Source of the DNA: Parafannyhessea umbonata
GTDB lineage: Bacteria; Actinomycetota; Coriobacteriia; Coriobacteriales; Atopobiaceae
Length of the DNA: 64,000 nucleotides
Assembly: GCF_012844235.1 (NCBI RefSeq)
Contig: NZ_JABAGR010000001.1
Coordinates: 1-64,000 of the forward strand
Direction: 5' to 3'
Shown here one piece after another: positions 52,843 through 61,179 of this stretch; position 1 is the stretch's first letter, and every line of letters begins with the position of its first letter. The notes below the pieces were generated by a model that had not been told where the DNA came from, made no database searches, and saw only the letters and a list, made by a program, of their open reading frames with translations. Both the position numbers and the translations under genes were made by a program.

Positions 52843-53334
52843 CTACATCACCGTCCCCTCAAGCGGTGCGTACGGCCTGCGCATCAGCACCTCGCGCAGC
52901 GTGCAGTACTTGTCCGCCAGCGTGACCACCCATCCCTCGCGATGGCGAGGCGGCGCGGGCACAAACGGAAACATGTGATGCGCAATCACGTCGCGTTCGA
53001 CGCCGTTCAGTGCAAAGTCGCGGCTCGCATTCTCCAGCGCGCGCCGAGGGTGCGTGAAGCCGTGCCAGCGGTCAGGTGCGTGGTCGTGCCAGTCGTACAG
53101 AAAGTAGTCATGCAAGAGCGCGCCGCGCACAAGCGACCGCTCGTCCAACCTCAGGCGCATCGCCCGCGCAAACGCGAGCGAGAAGTACGCCACCGCCTCG
53201 CAGTGCTCCATCGTGGACGTGTCGCCGTGCTGCGTGAACGCCGCCATCTGCCTGAACTCCGCCGTCCGCACGACGGGTCCCGCGATCCGCGCGTACGTCT
53301 CGGCCACGCCGCTCGCCGCCCCTTCGCCCGCCAT
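52843..53334 (-). CDS. HD-domain hydrolase
   Basis: About 163 residues of an HD-superfamily protein: metal ligands in MEHCEAVAY, LVRGALLHDYFLYDW and VIAHHMFPF. Such small HD proteins are putative phosphohydrolases; substrate unknown. The open frame extends to 53538 but that part is low-complexity and runs into the TetR promoter. ATG 53334 or ATG 53367 are the plausible starts, and I favour the shorter. The gene is divergent from the TetR gene and probably co-transcribed with the PF06541 gene. Confidence 0.7.
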   Translation of the reverse strand: MAGEGAASGVAETYARIAGPVVRTAEFRQMAAFTQHGDTSTMEHCEAVAYFSLAFARAMRLRLDERSLVRGALLHDYFLYDWHDHAPDRWHGFTHPRRALENASRDFALNGVERDVIAHHMFPFVPAPPRHREGWVVTLADKYCTLREVLMRRPYAPLEGTVM

Positions 53335-53416
53335 CCCGCGCGTATGCCCGCCCCCTCGGCGCCGCATCCCGCGGCGACAGTCGTCGTCGACGCCCTCGGG
53401 CGCCCGTTCGCACCCA

Positions 53417-53438
53417 TTATTTCCAAAATTAGAAATAA
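53417..53438. promoter_or_regulatory. Candidate TetR operator
   Basis: TTATTTC-N8-GAAATAA is a perfect inverted repeat in an AT-rich pocket between the HD gene and the TetR gene. It differs from the CTAAC boxes of the purine locus. Confidence 0.5.
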
Positions 53439-53501
53439 GTGCAAATCGGGAAATAGCGTGCCGTGGTAACCTGTCACCAAAGGGCGGGGGAGAGGAACAG
53501 G

Positions 53502-54104
53502 ATGAGCCGGTCGCAAGATGGCCCCACAACGGGAGCAAATGCCAGGTCGCAGGACAAGCGCGTGGCGCGCACCCGCCGTGCCATCCGCGAGGCGCTCCTC
53601 AACCTCATGGCCCAGCGCGGCGGCGCGGACATCACGCCCAAGGACGTCGCGGACGCGGCCCTCATCAACAAGAAGACGTTCATGGCGCACTATGCCAGCG
53701 TCGGCGCCGTCATCCAAGAGATGGAGGACGAGGCCGTAAGCTCCGTGAGCGAGGTCCTCGACGAGGCTGCGGCCGCCACGGACGAAGAGGGTCTCGCCCG
53801 CGCGATCGAGCGCCTGGGCTCCATGGTCACGGACGGCGCCTCCAGCCTCGGCCGCCTGCTGCGCACCGGCGCGCGCGAGGACGTCGCCGCCCGCATCCAG
53901 CTCGCCGTGCGCGACCGCCTCCGCCGCGTCGTCGGCGCCGCGGAGGACGACCTCGCCTGCGACTTCCTGGCCGGCGGCATCACCAGCGCGTTCCGCCGCT
54001 GGGTGGGCGAGAAGGACCGCCCCAGCGCGCAGGAGCTCAGCCGCAGGGTGCGCCGGCTCGTGCGCAGCGTCGCCCCCGAGCGCCGCGACGCGCCCCAATC
54101 CTGA
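53502..54104 (+). CDS. TetR-family transcriptional regulator
   Basis: A 200-residue regulator with an N-terminal helix-turn-helix (VARTRRAIREALLNLMAQRG then ADITPKDVADAALINKKTFM, an HYAS-type recognition helix end) and a helical ligand-binding domain resembling the TetR_C type found in Firmicutes/Coriobacteria. ATG 53502 follows AGAGG; an upstream GTG at 53463 is possible. It is divergent from the HD/PF06541 pair, with an inverted repeat between, so it may control them. Confidence 0.82.
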   Translation: MSRSQDGPTTGANARSQDKRVARTRRAIREALLNLMAQRGGADITPKDVADAALINKKTFMAHYASVGAVIQEMEDEAVSSVSEVLDEAAAATDEEGLARAIERLGSMVTDGASSLGRLLRTGAREDVAARIQLAVRDRLRRVVGAAEDDLACDFLAGGITSAFRRWVGEKDRPSAQELSRRVRRLVRSVAPERRDAPQS

Positions 54105-54156
54105 CCCCCCGAGCGCCGCAACGCGCCCCGGTCCGGCGCCCCAACCGCCTACCGAC

Positions 54157-54171
54157 CAAACATTCCGTTAG
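54157..54171. promoter_or_regulatory. CAAAC-N5-GTTAG box upstream of the double-cubane reductase
   Basis: CAAAC-ATTCC-GTTAG, 94 nt before the ATG. A second box begins 16 bp later. Confidence 0.55.
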
Positions 54172-54172
54172 C

Positions 54173-54187
54173 CTAACAATAAGTAAG
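54173..54187. promoter_or_regulatory. CTAAC-N5-GTAAG box upstream of the double-cubane reductase
   Basis: CTAAC-AATAA-GTAAG, adjacent to the box at 54157-54171. The sequence closely resembles CTAACAAAAAGTAATG upstream of ygeX. Confidence 0.55.
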
Positions 54188-54264
54188 TCTGCAAAACAAA
54201 GAGACTAGCATCGCTCCCAATCACAGGGGCCGCGGCACCGTCCGGCCAGACGAGAGGAGAGCGC

Positions 54265-55548
54265 ATGGCAGAAGAGTACGACTACCACAAGATGTGGGCC
54301 GACCTCGGCATGGACGTCGAGGCGCACGACGGGCTGCTCGCCGCGGTGGGCCAGATGTACGGGGATGCGTTTCTCACCCAGAAGAACCGTCCAAAGTCAA
54401 CGTCCTATCTGGACGGCGTCGCGGGCGCGCTGCACTCCGGCCGCATCCGCGAGCTCGTGGAGGGGCGCGCGGCCGGCAACCCCAAGAAGGTCGTCGGCAC
54501 GTTCTGCCTCTACGTCCCAGAGGAGGTCGTGACCGCGGCCGGCGCCGTCGAGGTCGGCCTGTGCGCCGGCGCGGAGTGGGCGCCGGAGGAGGCCGAGAAG
54601 TACGTCCCGCGCAACACCTGCCCCCTCATCAAGGGCTTCGTGGGGTTCAAGCTCGCACGCGTCTGCCCGTACATCGAGAGCGCGGACCTCGTGGTGGGCG
54701 AGAACACCTGCGACGGCAAGAAGAAGGCGTACGAGCAGTTCGGCCGACTCAAGGACACGTACGTGATGGACGTGCCCCACGTCCGCAACGACGACACGCG
54801 CGCGCAGTGGCGCAACGAGGTCAAGCGCCTCGCGGCGAGGCTCGAGGGGCTCACCGGCCAGAAGATCACGGCCGACGGCCTGCGCGCCGCCATCAGGCTC
54901 GCGAACGACAAGCGCCGCGCCCTCCAGCGCCTCGACGCGACGCGTACGGCGGACCCCGTCCCCATCAGCGGCCTCGACTGCCTGCTCACGGCCCAGGCGG
55001 CGTTCATGGACGACTCCGCCCGCCTGACGGGCGCCATCAACGACATGGCCGCGGAGTGCGAGAAGCGCGTGGAGGACGGCGTCGGCGTCGCCCCCAGGGG
55101 CGCGAAGCGCATCCTGTACACCGGGACCCCCATGGCGGTGCCTAACTGGAAGCTCTTCAACATCATCGAGAAGGCCGGGGGCGTCGTCGTCGGGGAGGAG
55201 TGCTGCACCGGCAGCCGCTACTACAAGGACCTCGTCCCGGAGGACGGCGAGACCGTCGACCAGATGCTGAACGACATCGCGGACCGCTACCTCAACATCC
55301 AGTGCGCGATCTTCACCCCCAACGAGGGCCGCAAGCGCGACGTGATCGACATGGCGCGCAGGTTCAAGGCGGACGGCATCATCGACTGCTCCCTGCAGTT
55401 CTGCACGATCTACGACATGGAGGCAACGGGCATGGAGCTTGCCGCACGCGAGGCCAACATCCCGTACATGCACCTGACCACCGGCTACTCCAACGAGGAC
55501 GACGGCCAGCTCAGGACGCGCATCGAGGCCTTCCTCGAGATGATCTAG
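54265..55548 (+). CDS. Double-cubane-cluster-type reductase (2-hydroxyacyl-CoA dehydratase family, YjiM-like)
   Basis: A 427-residue single-subunit member of the HgdB/BcrC family. Conserved Cys at about 119 (NTCPLIKG), 134 (RVCPYIE), 149 (NTCDGKKK), 313-314 (GEECCTGSR), 375 and 380 (IIDCSLQFC) match the double-cubane cluster proteins, which perform low-potential reductions after activation by an ATP-dependent BadF/HgdC-type activase. No activase gene lies in the window. It carries the same upstream boxes as ygeX and ssnA, so it is probably induced with them. The substrate is unknown; a pathway intermediate of purine breakdown is conceivable. Confidence 0.8.
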   Translation: MAEEYDYHKMWADLGMDVEAHDGLLAAVGQMYGDAFLTQKNRPKSTSYLDGVAGALHSGRIRELVEGRAAGNPKKVVGTFCLYVPEEVVTAAGAVEVGLCAGAEWAPEEAEKYVPRNTCPLIKGFVGFKLARVCPYIESADLVVGENTCDGKKKAYEQFGRLKDTYVMDVPHVRNDDTRAQWRNEVKRLAARLEGLTGQKITADGLRAAIRLANDKRRALQRLDATRTADPVPISGLDCLLTAQAAFMDDSARLTGAINDMAAECEKRVEDGVGVAPRGAKRILYTGTPMAVPNWKLFNIIEKAGGVVVGEECCTGSRYYKDLVPEDGETVDQMLNDIADRYLNIQCAIFTPNEGRKRDVIDMARRFKADGIIDCSLQFCTIYDMEATGMELAAREANIPYMHLTTGYSNEDDGQLRTRIEAFLEMI

Positions 55549-55622
55549 CCACCTCGGGCGGCGCCTCGCAGGCGTCGCCCGATCTTCTTACGCCCGCCGC
55601 GCCGTGCCTACCGCCCGCGGAG

Positions 55623-55639
55623 CAAAACAAAAAGTTTGG
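55623..55639. promoter_or_regulatory. AAAAC-N5-GTTTG box upstream of ygeX
   Basis: CAAAACAAAAAGTTTGG contains AAAAC-AAAAA-GTTTG, 121 nt before the ygeX ATG. Confidence 0.5.
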
Positions 55640-55681
55640 ATACCATACTTGTTATTTGTCACTTGCGCGCTACAGTAGGTA

Positions 55682-55696
55682 CTAACAAAAAGTAAT
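55682..55696. promoter_or_regulatory. CTAAC-N5-GTAAT box upstream of ygeX
   Basis: CTAAC-AAAAA-GTAAT, 64 nt before the ygeX ATG. It is almost identical to 43233-43247 upstream of the YheO-like gene (CTAAC-AAAAA-TTAAT). Confidence 0.5.
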
Positions 55697-55759
55697 GTAA
55701 GCAGACAACAAGTTTGCAAAGCGTCACGCGCGGGACCGCCCGCGGGGAAAGGACAGGCC

Positions 55760-56992
55760 ATGAGCTCCATGCAGCCTAAGATCAAGTGGGTCGCCAACCA
55801 CATGCCCAAGAGTGAGGACAAGAACCTCCAGGTCATGAGCCTGGAGAACGTCGCCAAGGCCCGCGCGTTCCACAAGAGCTTCCCGCAGTACTCCGTGACC
55901 CCGCTTGCCAACCTCTCCGGTATGGCCAACCGCCTTGGCCTGGGCGGCCTCTACGTGAAGGACGAGAGCTACCGCTTCGGCCTCAACGCGTTCAAGGTCC
56001 TGGGCGGCTCGTTCGCGATGGCGCGCTACATCGCGCAGGAGACCGGCCGCGACGTCGCGGACTGCGACTTCGACTACCTCACGTCCGAGCAGCTCGAGAA
56101 GGACTTCGGCCATGCCACGTTCTTCACCGCGACCGACGGCAACCACGGCCGCGGCGTCGCGTGGGCGGCCCACCGCCTGCACCAGAACGCGGTCGTCCAC
56201 ATGCCGAAGGGCTCCACCAAGACCCGCTTCGACAACATCGCCAAGGAGGGCGCCAGGGTCACGATCGAGGAGCTCAACTACGACGACTGCGTGCGCCTCG
56301 CGGCCAAGGAGGCCGAGGAGACCGAGCACGGCGTGATCGTGCAGGACACCGCGTGGGACGGCTACACCAAGATCCCGTCCTGGATCATGCAGGGCTACGG
56401 CACCATGGCCAACGAGGCCGCCGACCAGCTGCGCCAGCTCGAGGTCAACCGCCCCACCCACGTGTTCGTCCAGGCCGGCGTCGGCTCGCTCGCCAGCGCC
56501 ATGGTCGGCTTCTTCACCAACCTCTTCCCCAGCAACCCGCCCAAGTTCGTGATCATGGAGGCCGGCGCCGCGGACTGCCTGTACCAGGGCGCGCTCGCGG
56601 CTGACGGCGACCCGCGCATCGTGGGCGGAGACCTTAAGACCATCATGGCCGGCCTCGCGTGCGGCGAGCCCAACACCATCGGCTGGGACATCCTGCGCAA
56701 CCACGCGGACGCGTTCGTGAGCTGCCCCGACTGGGTCAGCGCCAAGGGCATGCGCATGCTGGCCGCCCCCGTTAAGGGCGACCCCGCGGTCACGTCCGGC
56801 GAGTCCGGCGCCGTGGGCATGGGCGTCATCTCCACCCTCATGAGCGACCCCGCCTACGTAGAGCTGCGCAAGGAGCTGGAGCTTGGTCCGGACTCCCAGG
56901 TGCTGCTCTTCTCGACCGAGGGCGACACCGACCCCGTGCGCTACCGCCAGATCGTCTGGGACGGCGCTTGGCAGAGCGAGAAGGACGAGTAG
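55760..56992 (+). CDS. ygeX: Diaminopropionate ammonia-lyase (YgeX)
   Basis: A 410-residue PLP-dependent enzyme of fold type II that splits 2,3-diaminopropionate into pyruvate and two ammonia. The PLP lysine is Lys79 in LNAFKVLGGS; the substrate/PLP loop is TDGNHGRGVAW; the C-terminal SGESGAVGMG is the phosphate-binding loop. In urate/purine-degrading gut bacteria ygeX is a marker gene that makes usable pyruvate from the purine-derived skeleton. GGGGAAAGGA precedes ATG 55760. It stands alone with its own promoter boxes and terminator. Confidence 0.95.
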   Translation: MSSMQPKIKWVANHMPKSEDKNLQVMSLENVAKARAFHKSFPQYSVTPLANLSGMANRLGLGGLYVKDESYRFGLNAFKVLGGSFAMARYIAQETGRDVADCDFDYLTSEQLEKDFGHATFFTATDGNHGRGVAWAAHRLHQNAVVHMPKGSTKTRFDNIAKEGARVTIEELNYDDCVRLAAKEAEETEHGVIVQDTAWDGYTKIPSWIMQGYGTMANEAADQLRQLEVNRPTHVFVQAGVGSLASAMVGFFTNLFPSNPPKFVIMEAGAADCLYQGALAADGDPRIVGGDLKTIMAGLACGEPNTIGWDILRNHADAFVSCPDWVSAKGMRMLAAPVKGDPAVTSGESGAVGMGVISTLMSDPAYVELRKELELGPDSQVLLFSTEGDTDPVRYRQIVWDGAWQSEKDE

Positions 56993-57086
56993 CCTTCCCC
57001 GAAAGACTCCCACTGGCCCCCGCGACACCCCTGAGCCGCCGCGTGGCCAGCCCCCTGAGCGGCGCGCACGTCGCGCCATAGACAAC

Positions 57087-57119
57087 GTGCCCGGCATCGC
57101 ATAACGCGGTGCCGGGCAC
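57087..57119 (+). terminator. Terminator after ygeX
   Basis: A perfect 10-bp stem GTGCCCGGCA (57087-57096) with its complement at 57110-57119 and a 13-nt loop. A T-rich stretch follows (GTGTCTTTG). It lies about 95 nt past the stop. Confidence 0.6.
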
Positions 57120-57172
57120 TGCTGTGTCTTTGACGCCTGCCTACATGAATAACGTTTCTCCCGATCGTTAGT

Positions 57173-57460
57173 TCATTCGGCAAGCATTGCCTTGGCGAGT
57201 AGGGCGCGGGCGTAGTTGCTGGTTGAGGTGCCGTGCCTCTTCGCCTCTTTTGCGATGGCCTGCTTCATGGCAACCGGTACCTTTATAGAGAGCGTGGCTG
57301 TCCCGCCGGCACTGAGGGGCGGTCTCCCATAGACAACCTTGCTACGGTTCTTCCATCCTTCGGGCCATTTGTCATTATCGAGTGCGTCGCACCATTCGTC
57401 GATCATCTTGTCTGTCACAGAAGAGCCATTTGCAGCTTTGAATTCTGTCATCCAGCTCAT
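57173..57460 (-). CDS. Ribbon-helix-helix-type antitoxin
   Basis: About 95 residues, MSWMTEFKAANG, ending in a ribbon-helix-helix-like segment (TATLSIKVPVAMKQAIAKEA then KRHGTSTSNYARALLAKAML). It follows the putative toxin gene by 7 nt on the same strand. The ATG at 57460 or the next one nine nt later are possible starts; the open frame further upstream lies inside the toxin gene. The arrangement and sizes fit a type II toxin-antitoxin pair, although the family is not firmly recognised. Confidence 0.6.
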   Translation of the reverse strand: MSWMTEFKAANGSSVTDKMIDEWCDALDNDKWPEGWKNRSKVVYGRPPLSAGGTATLSIKVPVAMKQAIAKEAKRHGTSTSNYARALLAKAMLAE

Positions 57461-57467
57461 CTCCTCG

Positions 57468-57722
57468 TCATTCCAAGTTCCCTTTAAACTTATTGGTGGG
57501 TGGCACCATGGCGTGGAATACGTGCCATCGACCAAGGTCGTCTTCAAGTGCAACGAGCTCCGCCATACGTCCGTCGGGCAGCACTCCAATCGCAATCCAT
57601 ATTGGCGGATCAAACGCTCCGTTGCGCTGTCTGCATACTATCGGTGTATCCCAGGCATAGCGGACCTCTGCTTCGCTCAAGCCGTGCTTCAGCGCGTGTG
57701 GATCTACAACTACTTCGCCCAT
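57468..57722 (-). CDS. Putative BrnT-like toxin
   Basis: An 84-residue protein: MGEVVVDPHALKHGLSEAEV, then RYAWDTPIVCRQRNG and a C-terminal MAELVALEDDLGRWHVFHAM. The KHGLSEAEV...A(W) opening and the closing HAM resemble small RelE/BrnT-like RNase toxins found with RHH or AbrB antitoxins in actinobacteria. It precedes the antitoxin gene. Codon usage (more AT-rich) differs from the neighbours, consistent with acquisition. Confidence 0.55.
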   Translation of the reverse strand: MGEVVVDPHALKHGLSEAEVRYAWDTPIVCRQRNGAFDPPIWIAIGVLPDGRMAELVALEDDLGRWHVFHAMVPPTNKFKGNLE

Positions 57723-57955
57723 CGGGCCCTCCGCTTTACGTCTTACGAAAAAGTATACCCATTTGAATACAATTCTTGTTCCAGGTCTATGGGCGTAACA
57801 ATGCGTAGCGGCCGCCGCCTTTTAATAAGGCATGCGGAACGCGTCTTGCGGCCGCGCTTGCGCACATACCGTCTGGCGCGCCATTCGTGCTTCTCCTGTA
57901 ATAAACAATTAATATTTTTTAGGCCATAAGAATTTTTATACGAGAGGAGCAAGGA
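57723..57955. other. AT-rich spacer upstream of xdhABC
   Basis: No gene is seen. The last 60 nt (ATAAACAATTAATATTTTTT and following) are far more AT-rich than the rest and probably hold the xdhABC promoter. The CTAAC-N5-GTTAG box is not clearly present. Confidence 0.5.
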
Positions 57956-60298
57956 TTGGAGAAGTACAGGGAGGTCGGCAGGCAGGTCAAGCGCGTCGAC
58001 GCCCGTGACAAGGTCACCGGTCGCGCCATGTTCACGGACGACCTCTGCCCCAAGCCGTGCCTCGTGGCCAAGATCCTCCACTCGACCATCGGCAACGGCC
58101 GCGTCATCTCGATGGACGTGACGCAGGCGAAGGTGGTGCCGGGCGTCGTGGGCGTGTTCACCTGCTTCGACGTGCCCAAGACCACCTTCCCCGTCGCGGG
58201 GCACCCGTGGTACGCCGCCTCTGCCGCCGCAAAGCGCGACGTGGCCGACCGCAGGCTGCTCGACGACCGCGTGCGCATCTACGGCGACAACATCGCGGCC
58301 GTCGTCGCCGAGGACGAGGTCGCGGCGAACCGCGCGCTCCGCAAGATAAAGGTGGAGTACGAGGAGTATCCCGTCACGTACGACCCACGCGAGGCCATGC
58401 GGGGCACGAACCCTCCCGTGCAGGAGGGAAAGCCGGACAACGTCGTCGGCCACACCCTCGCCGTGACGCCGGAAGACAGGCTCAGGGCCATGGGCTACTC
58501 CAGCGTCGAGGACGCCGTCCGCGACCCCAGGTACCACCACTTCGCGTTCCACGCGTTCACGGGCGAGCAGAGCCAGGCCCACATCGAGGTGTGCGTCTCG
58601 TACTGCTACGAGGAGAACGGCAAGCTCACGTGCGTGTCCTCCACGCAGATTCCCCACATCTGCAGGCGCATCATCGGCCAGGCGCTCGGCATCCCCTGGG
58701 GCAGCGTCCGCGTGATCAAGCCCTACATAGGCGGCGGCTTCGGCACGAAGCAGGACATCCACTTCGAGCCCCTGAACGCGTGGCTGTGCCACCAGGTGGG
58801 CGGGCGCTGCGTCAAGCTGGAGCTCTCCCGCGAGGAGTGCTTCTGGGACACGTCCGGCCGCCAGCCCAAGGACTTCGAGGCCGAGGCGTCCGTGGGCGAC
58901 GACATGCGCCTGCACGCGCGCTCCATCAAGGCATGGTCCAACACGGGCGGCTACATCCACCATGGGCACGCGCTCGTGCTGAACTCCGTGAACACGTTCC
59001 GCTGGCTGTACCACACGCAGGAGGACGCGATCCGCTGCGAGGCGTGGACCGTGCACACCAACGGCCCGCACACCGGCGCCATGCGCGCGTACGGCGTGCC
59101 AGAGGGCATCTGGTGCGCGGAGTGCCTCATGGGCGACATCGCGCACGACATGGGCTGGGACGGCGTGGAGTTTCGCATGAGGAATGCCATCGTTCCGGGC
59201 TACGTGGACGAGTTCAGCCCCTCAAACACCATCTCGTACCGCACGGACGGCCTGCGCGCGTGCGTCGAGCGCGGAAAGCGGCTCATCGGGTGGGACGAGA
59301 AGCGCCGGGAGTACGCACACCAGGAGGGCCCCATACGCCGCGGCGTCGGCGTGGCCCTTCTCGTCTACAAGACGGCGGTCGCGCCGTTCGCGCTCGAGAC
59401 GTCCAACTGCCAGATAACGCTCAACCAGGACGGCACGTTCCAGCTGCAGATGGGCGCGACCGAGATAGGCCAGGGCGCGGACACCGTGTTCTGCCAGATG
59501 GCCGCGGAGGCCATCGGCGTGCGCACGGAGGACATCCACATCGTGAGCACGCAGGACACGGACGTGGCGCCGTACGACCCGGGCGCGTACGCGTCCAGGC
59601 AGACGTTCGTGTCGGGCGCGGCGTGCAAGGACGCCGGGCAGAAGATGCGCGAGCGGATCCTGGAGCTGGCGGCGCGACTGTACCCGGACGCCCAGGGCGG
59701 GCTCGACCTGCGCGACCACGCCGTGTGGGACGCGGCGGGCAACAGGCTCGTCGACCTGCCGGAGCTTGCGCTCGAGGCGTACTACAACCTGCACAGGACG
59801 GACCAGATATCCACGCGCGGCCAGGCGACGGTGCACCAGAACGCGCTGGTCACGGGGTGCACGTTCTGCGACGTCACCGTGGACGTGCCGCTGGCGCAGG
59901 TCACGGTCAACAAGATCGTGAGCGTGCAGGACAACGGCCGCCTCATGAACCCGAAGCTCGTGGAGCAGCAGATGCACGGCGGCATGGCGCAGTCCATTGG
60001 CTTCGCGCTTTCCGAGGAGCTGCTGGTGGACCCCAAGACCGGCCGCGTGCGCAACGCGACGCTTCTTGACTACAAGGTCCCCACGGCGATGGACGTGCCG
60101 GAGCTCATCGCGGAGAACGTGGAGACGCAGGACCCGATGGGCCCGTACGGCAACAAGGCGGTGGGCGAGACCCCGATCATCAGCCCGGCGCCGGCCATCC
60201 GCGACGCCATCCTGAACGCGACGGGCGTCAAGTTCTACGAGATGCCCATGACGCCGCAGCGCCTGTTCGAGGGCTTCAAGAGGGAGGGACTCATCTGA
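57956..60298 (+). CDS. xdhA: Xanthine dehydrogenase-family molybdopterin subunit (XdhA-like)
   Basis: A 780-residue molybdenum-binding subunit. It starts with TTG 57956 behind GAGGAG. Motifs: GGGFGTKQDIH near residue 259, MRAYGVPEGIW near 375 where many XDHs have FRGFG, the GATEIGQGAD loop, SRQTFVSG near 545, and the catalytic Glu in KAVGETP near 735. It hydroxylates purines or other N-heterocycles with XdhB and XdhC. The altered FRGFG motif suggests a substrate other than plain xanthine is possible. It overlaps xdhB in a TGATG arrangement. Confidence 0.9.
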   Translation: MEKYREVGRQVKRVDARDKVTGRAMFTDDLCPKPCLVAKILHSTIGNGRVISMDVTQAKVVPGVVGVFTCFDVPKTTFPVAGHPWYAASAAAKRDVADRRLLDDRVRIYGDNIAAVVAEDEVAANRALRKIKVEYEEYPVTYDPREAMRGTNPPVQEGKPDNVVGHTLAVTPEDRLRAMGYSSVEDAVRDPRYHHFAFHAFTGEQSQAHIEVCVSYCYEENGKLTCVSSTQIPHICRRIIGQALGIPWGSVRVIKPYIGGGFGTKQDIHFEPLNAWLCHQVGGRCVKLELSREECFWDTSGRQPKDFEAEASVGDDMRLHARSIKAWSNTGGYIHHGHALVLNSVNTFRWLYHTQEDAIRCEAWTVHTNGPHTGAMRAYGVPEGIWCAECLMGDIAHDMGWDGVEFRMRNAIVPGYVDEFSPSNTISYRTDGLRACVERGKRLIGWDEKRREYAHQEGPIRRGVGVALLVYKTAVAPFALETSNCQITLNQDGTFQLQMGATEIGQGADTVFCQMAAEAIGVRTEDIHIVSTQDTDVAPYDPGAYASRQTFVSGAACKDAGQKMRERILELAARLYPDAQGGLDLRDHAVWDAAGNRLVDLPELALEAYYNLHRTDQISTRGQATVHQNALVTGCTFCDVTVDVPLAQVTVNKIVSVQDNGRLMNPKLVEQQMHGGMAQSIGFALSEELLVDPKTGRVRNATLLDYKVPTAMDVPELIAENVETQDPMGPYGNKAVGETPIISPAPAIRDAILNATGVKFYEMPMTPQRLFEGFKREGLI

Positions 60299-61179
60299 TG
60301 TACGACATCGAATCGCTGTACGAGGCCAGAAGCGTGGACGACGCGTGCCGCGCGCTTGCGGACGACCCGCAGGCCATCGTCGTCGCGGGCGGCACGGACG
60401 TGCTGGTGAAGTGCCGCGAGGGCAAGCTTGCCGGCGCGCACCTGGTGTCGGTCCACAACCTGACGGAAGAGCTCTGCGGCGTGCGCCTTGAGCAGGACGG
60501 CACGGTGTGGATAGGGCCGATCACGTGGTTTCACGGCGTGACCACGAGCCCGGTGGCCCAGCGCGCCGTGCAGACGCTCTGCGACGCGTGCGACACGCCG
60601 GGCGGCCCGCAGCTGCGCGTGAGCGGCACGATCGGCGGCAACGTGTGCAACGCCGCGACATCGGCGGACACGGCGTCCACGCTGCTTGCGTACGGCGCGC
60701 TTCTGGACGTGAGGTCCGTCCGCGGCACGCGCACCATCCCCATTGGGGAGTGGTACACGGGGCCCGGCAGCTGCGTGCGCGAGCGCGACGAGGTGCTGGT
60801 GGGCATACGCATCCCGCGCGCCAGCTACGAGGGCTGGACCGGCCACTACTTCAAGTACGGCAAGCGCCGCGCGCTCGAGATCGCGACCATGGGCTGCTGC
60901 TGCCTGGTGAGGCTCTCTGCGGACAAGGCCCGCGTGGACGACATCCGCCTCGCGTTCGGCGTGGCGGCGCCCACGCCCATCCGCGCGCGGGGCGCGGAGG
61001 ACGGCGTGCGCGGGCTTACGGTCGCGGACGCGGCCGAGAAGATCGGCCTTCTCGCCCAGCGGGACACCAACCCCCGCGACTCGTGGCGCGCGTCGCGGGA
61101 GTTTCGCCTGCAGCTGATAAAGGAGATGTCGCGGCGCTCGCTGTTGGAGGCGGCCCGCAGGGGAGGGGCAGATATCTGA
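60298..61179 (+). CDS. xdhB: Xanthine dehydrogenase-family FAD-binding subunit (XdhB-like)
   Basis: A 293-residue flavoprotein of the CO dehydrogenase medium-chain type. It has the FAD-binding VVAGGTDVLVK and GTIGGNVCNAATSAD motifs. It takes electrons from the [2Fe-2S] subunit and passes them to NAD+ or another acceptor. Its start and stop overlap xdhA and xdhC by TGATG junctions, so the three are translated together. Confidence 0.92.
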   Translation: MYDIESLYEARSVDDACRALADDPQAIVVAGGTDVLVKCREGKLAGAHLVSVHNLTEELCGVRLEQDGTVWIGPITWFHGVTTSPVAQRAVQTLCDACDTPGGPQLRVSGTIGGNVCNAATSADTASTLLAYGALLDVRSVRGTRTIPIGEWYTGPGSCVRERDEVLVGIRIPRASYEGWTGHYFKYGKRRALEIATMGCCCLVRLSADKARVDDIRLAFGVAAPTPIRARGAEDGVRGLTVADAAEKIGLLAQRDTNPRDSWRASREFRLQLIKEMSRRSLLEAARRGGADI

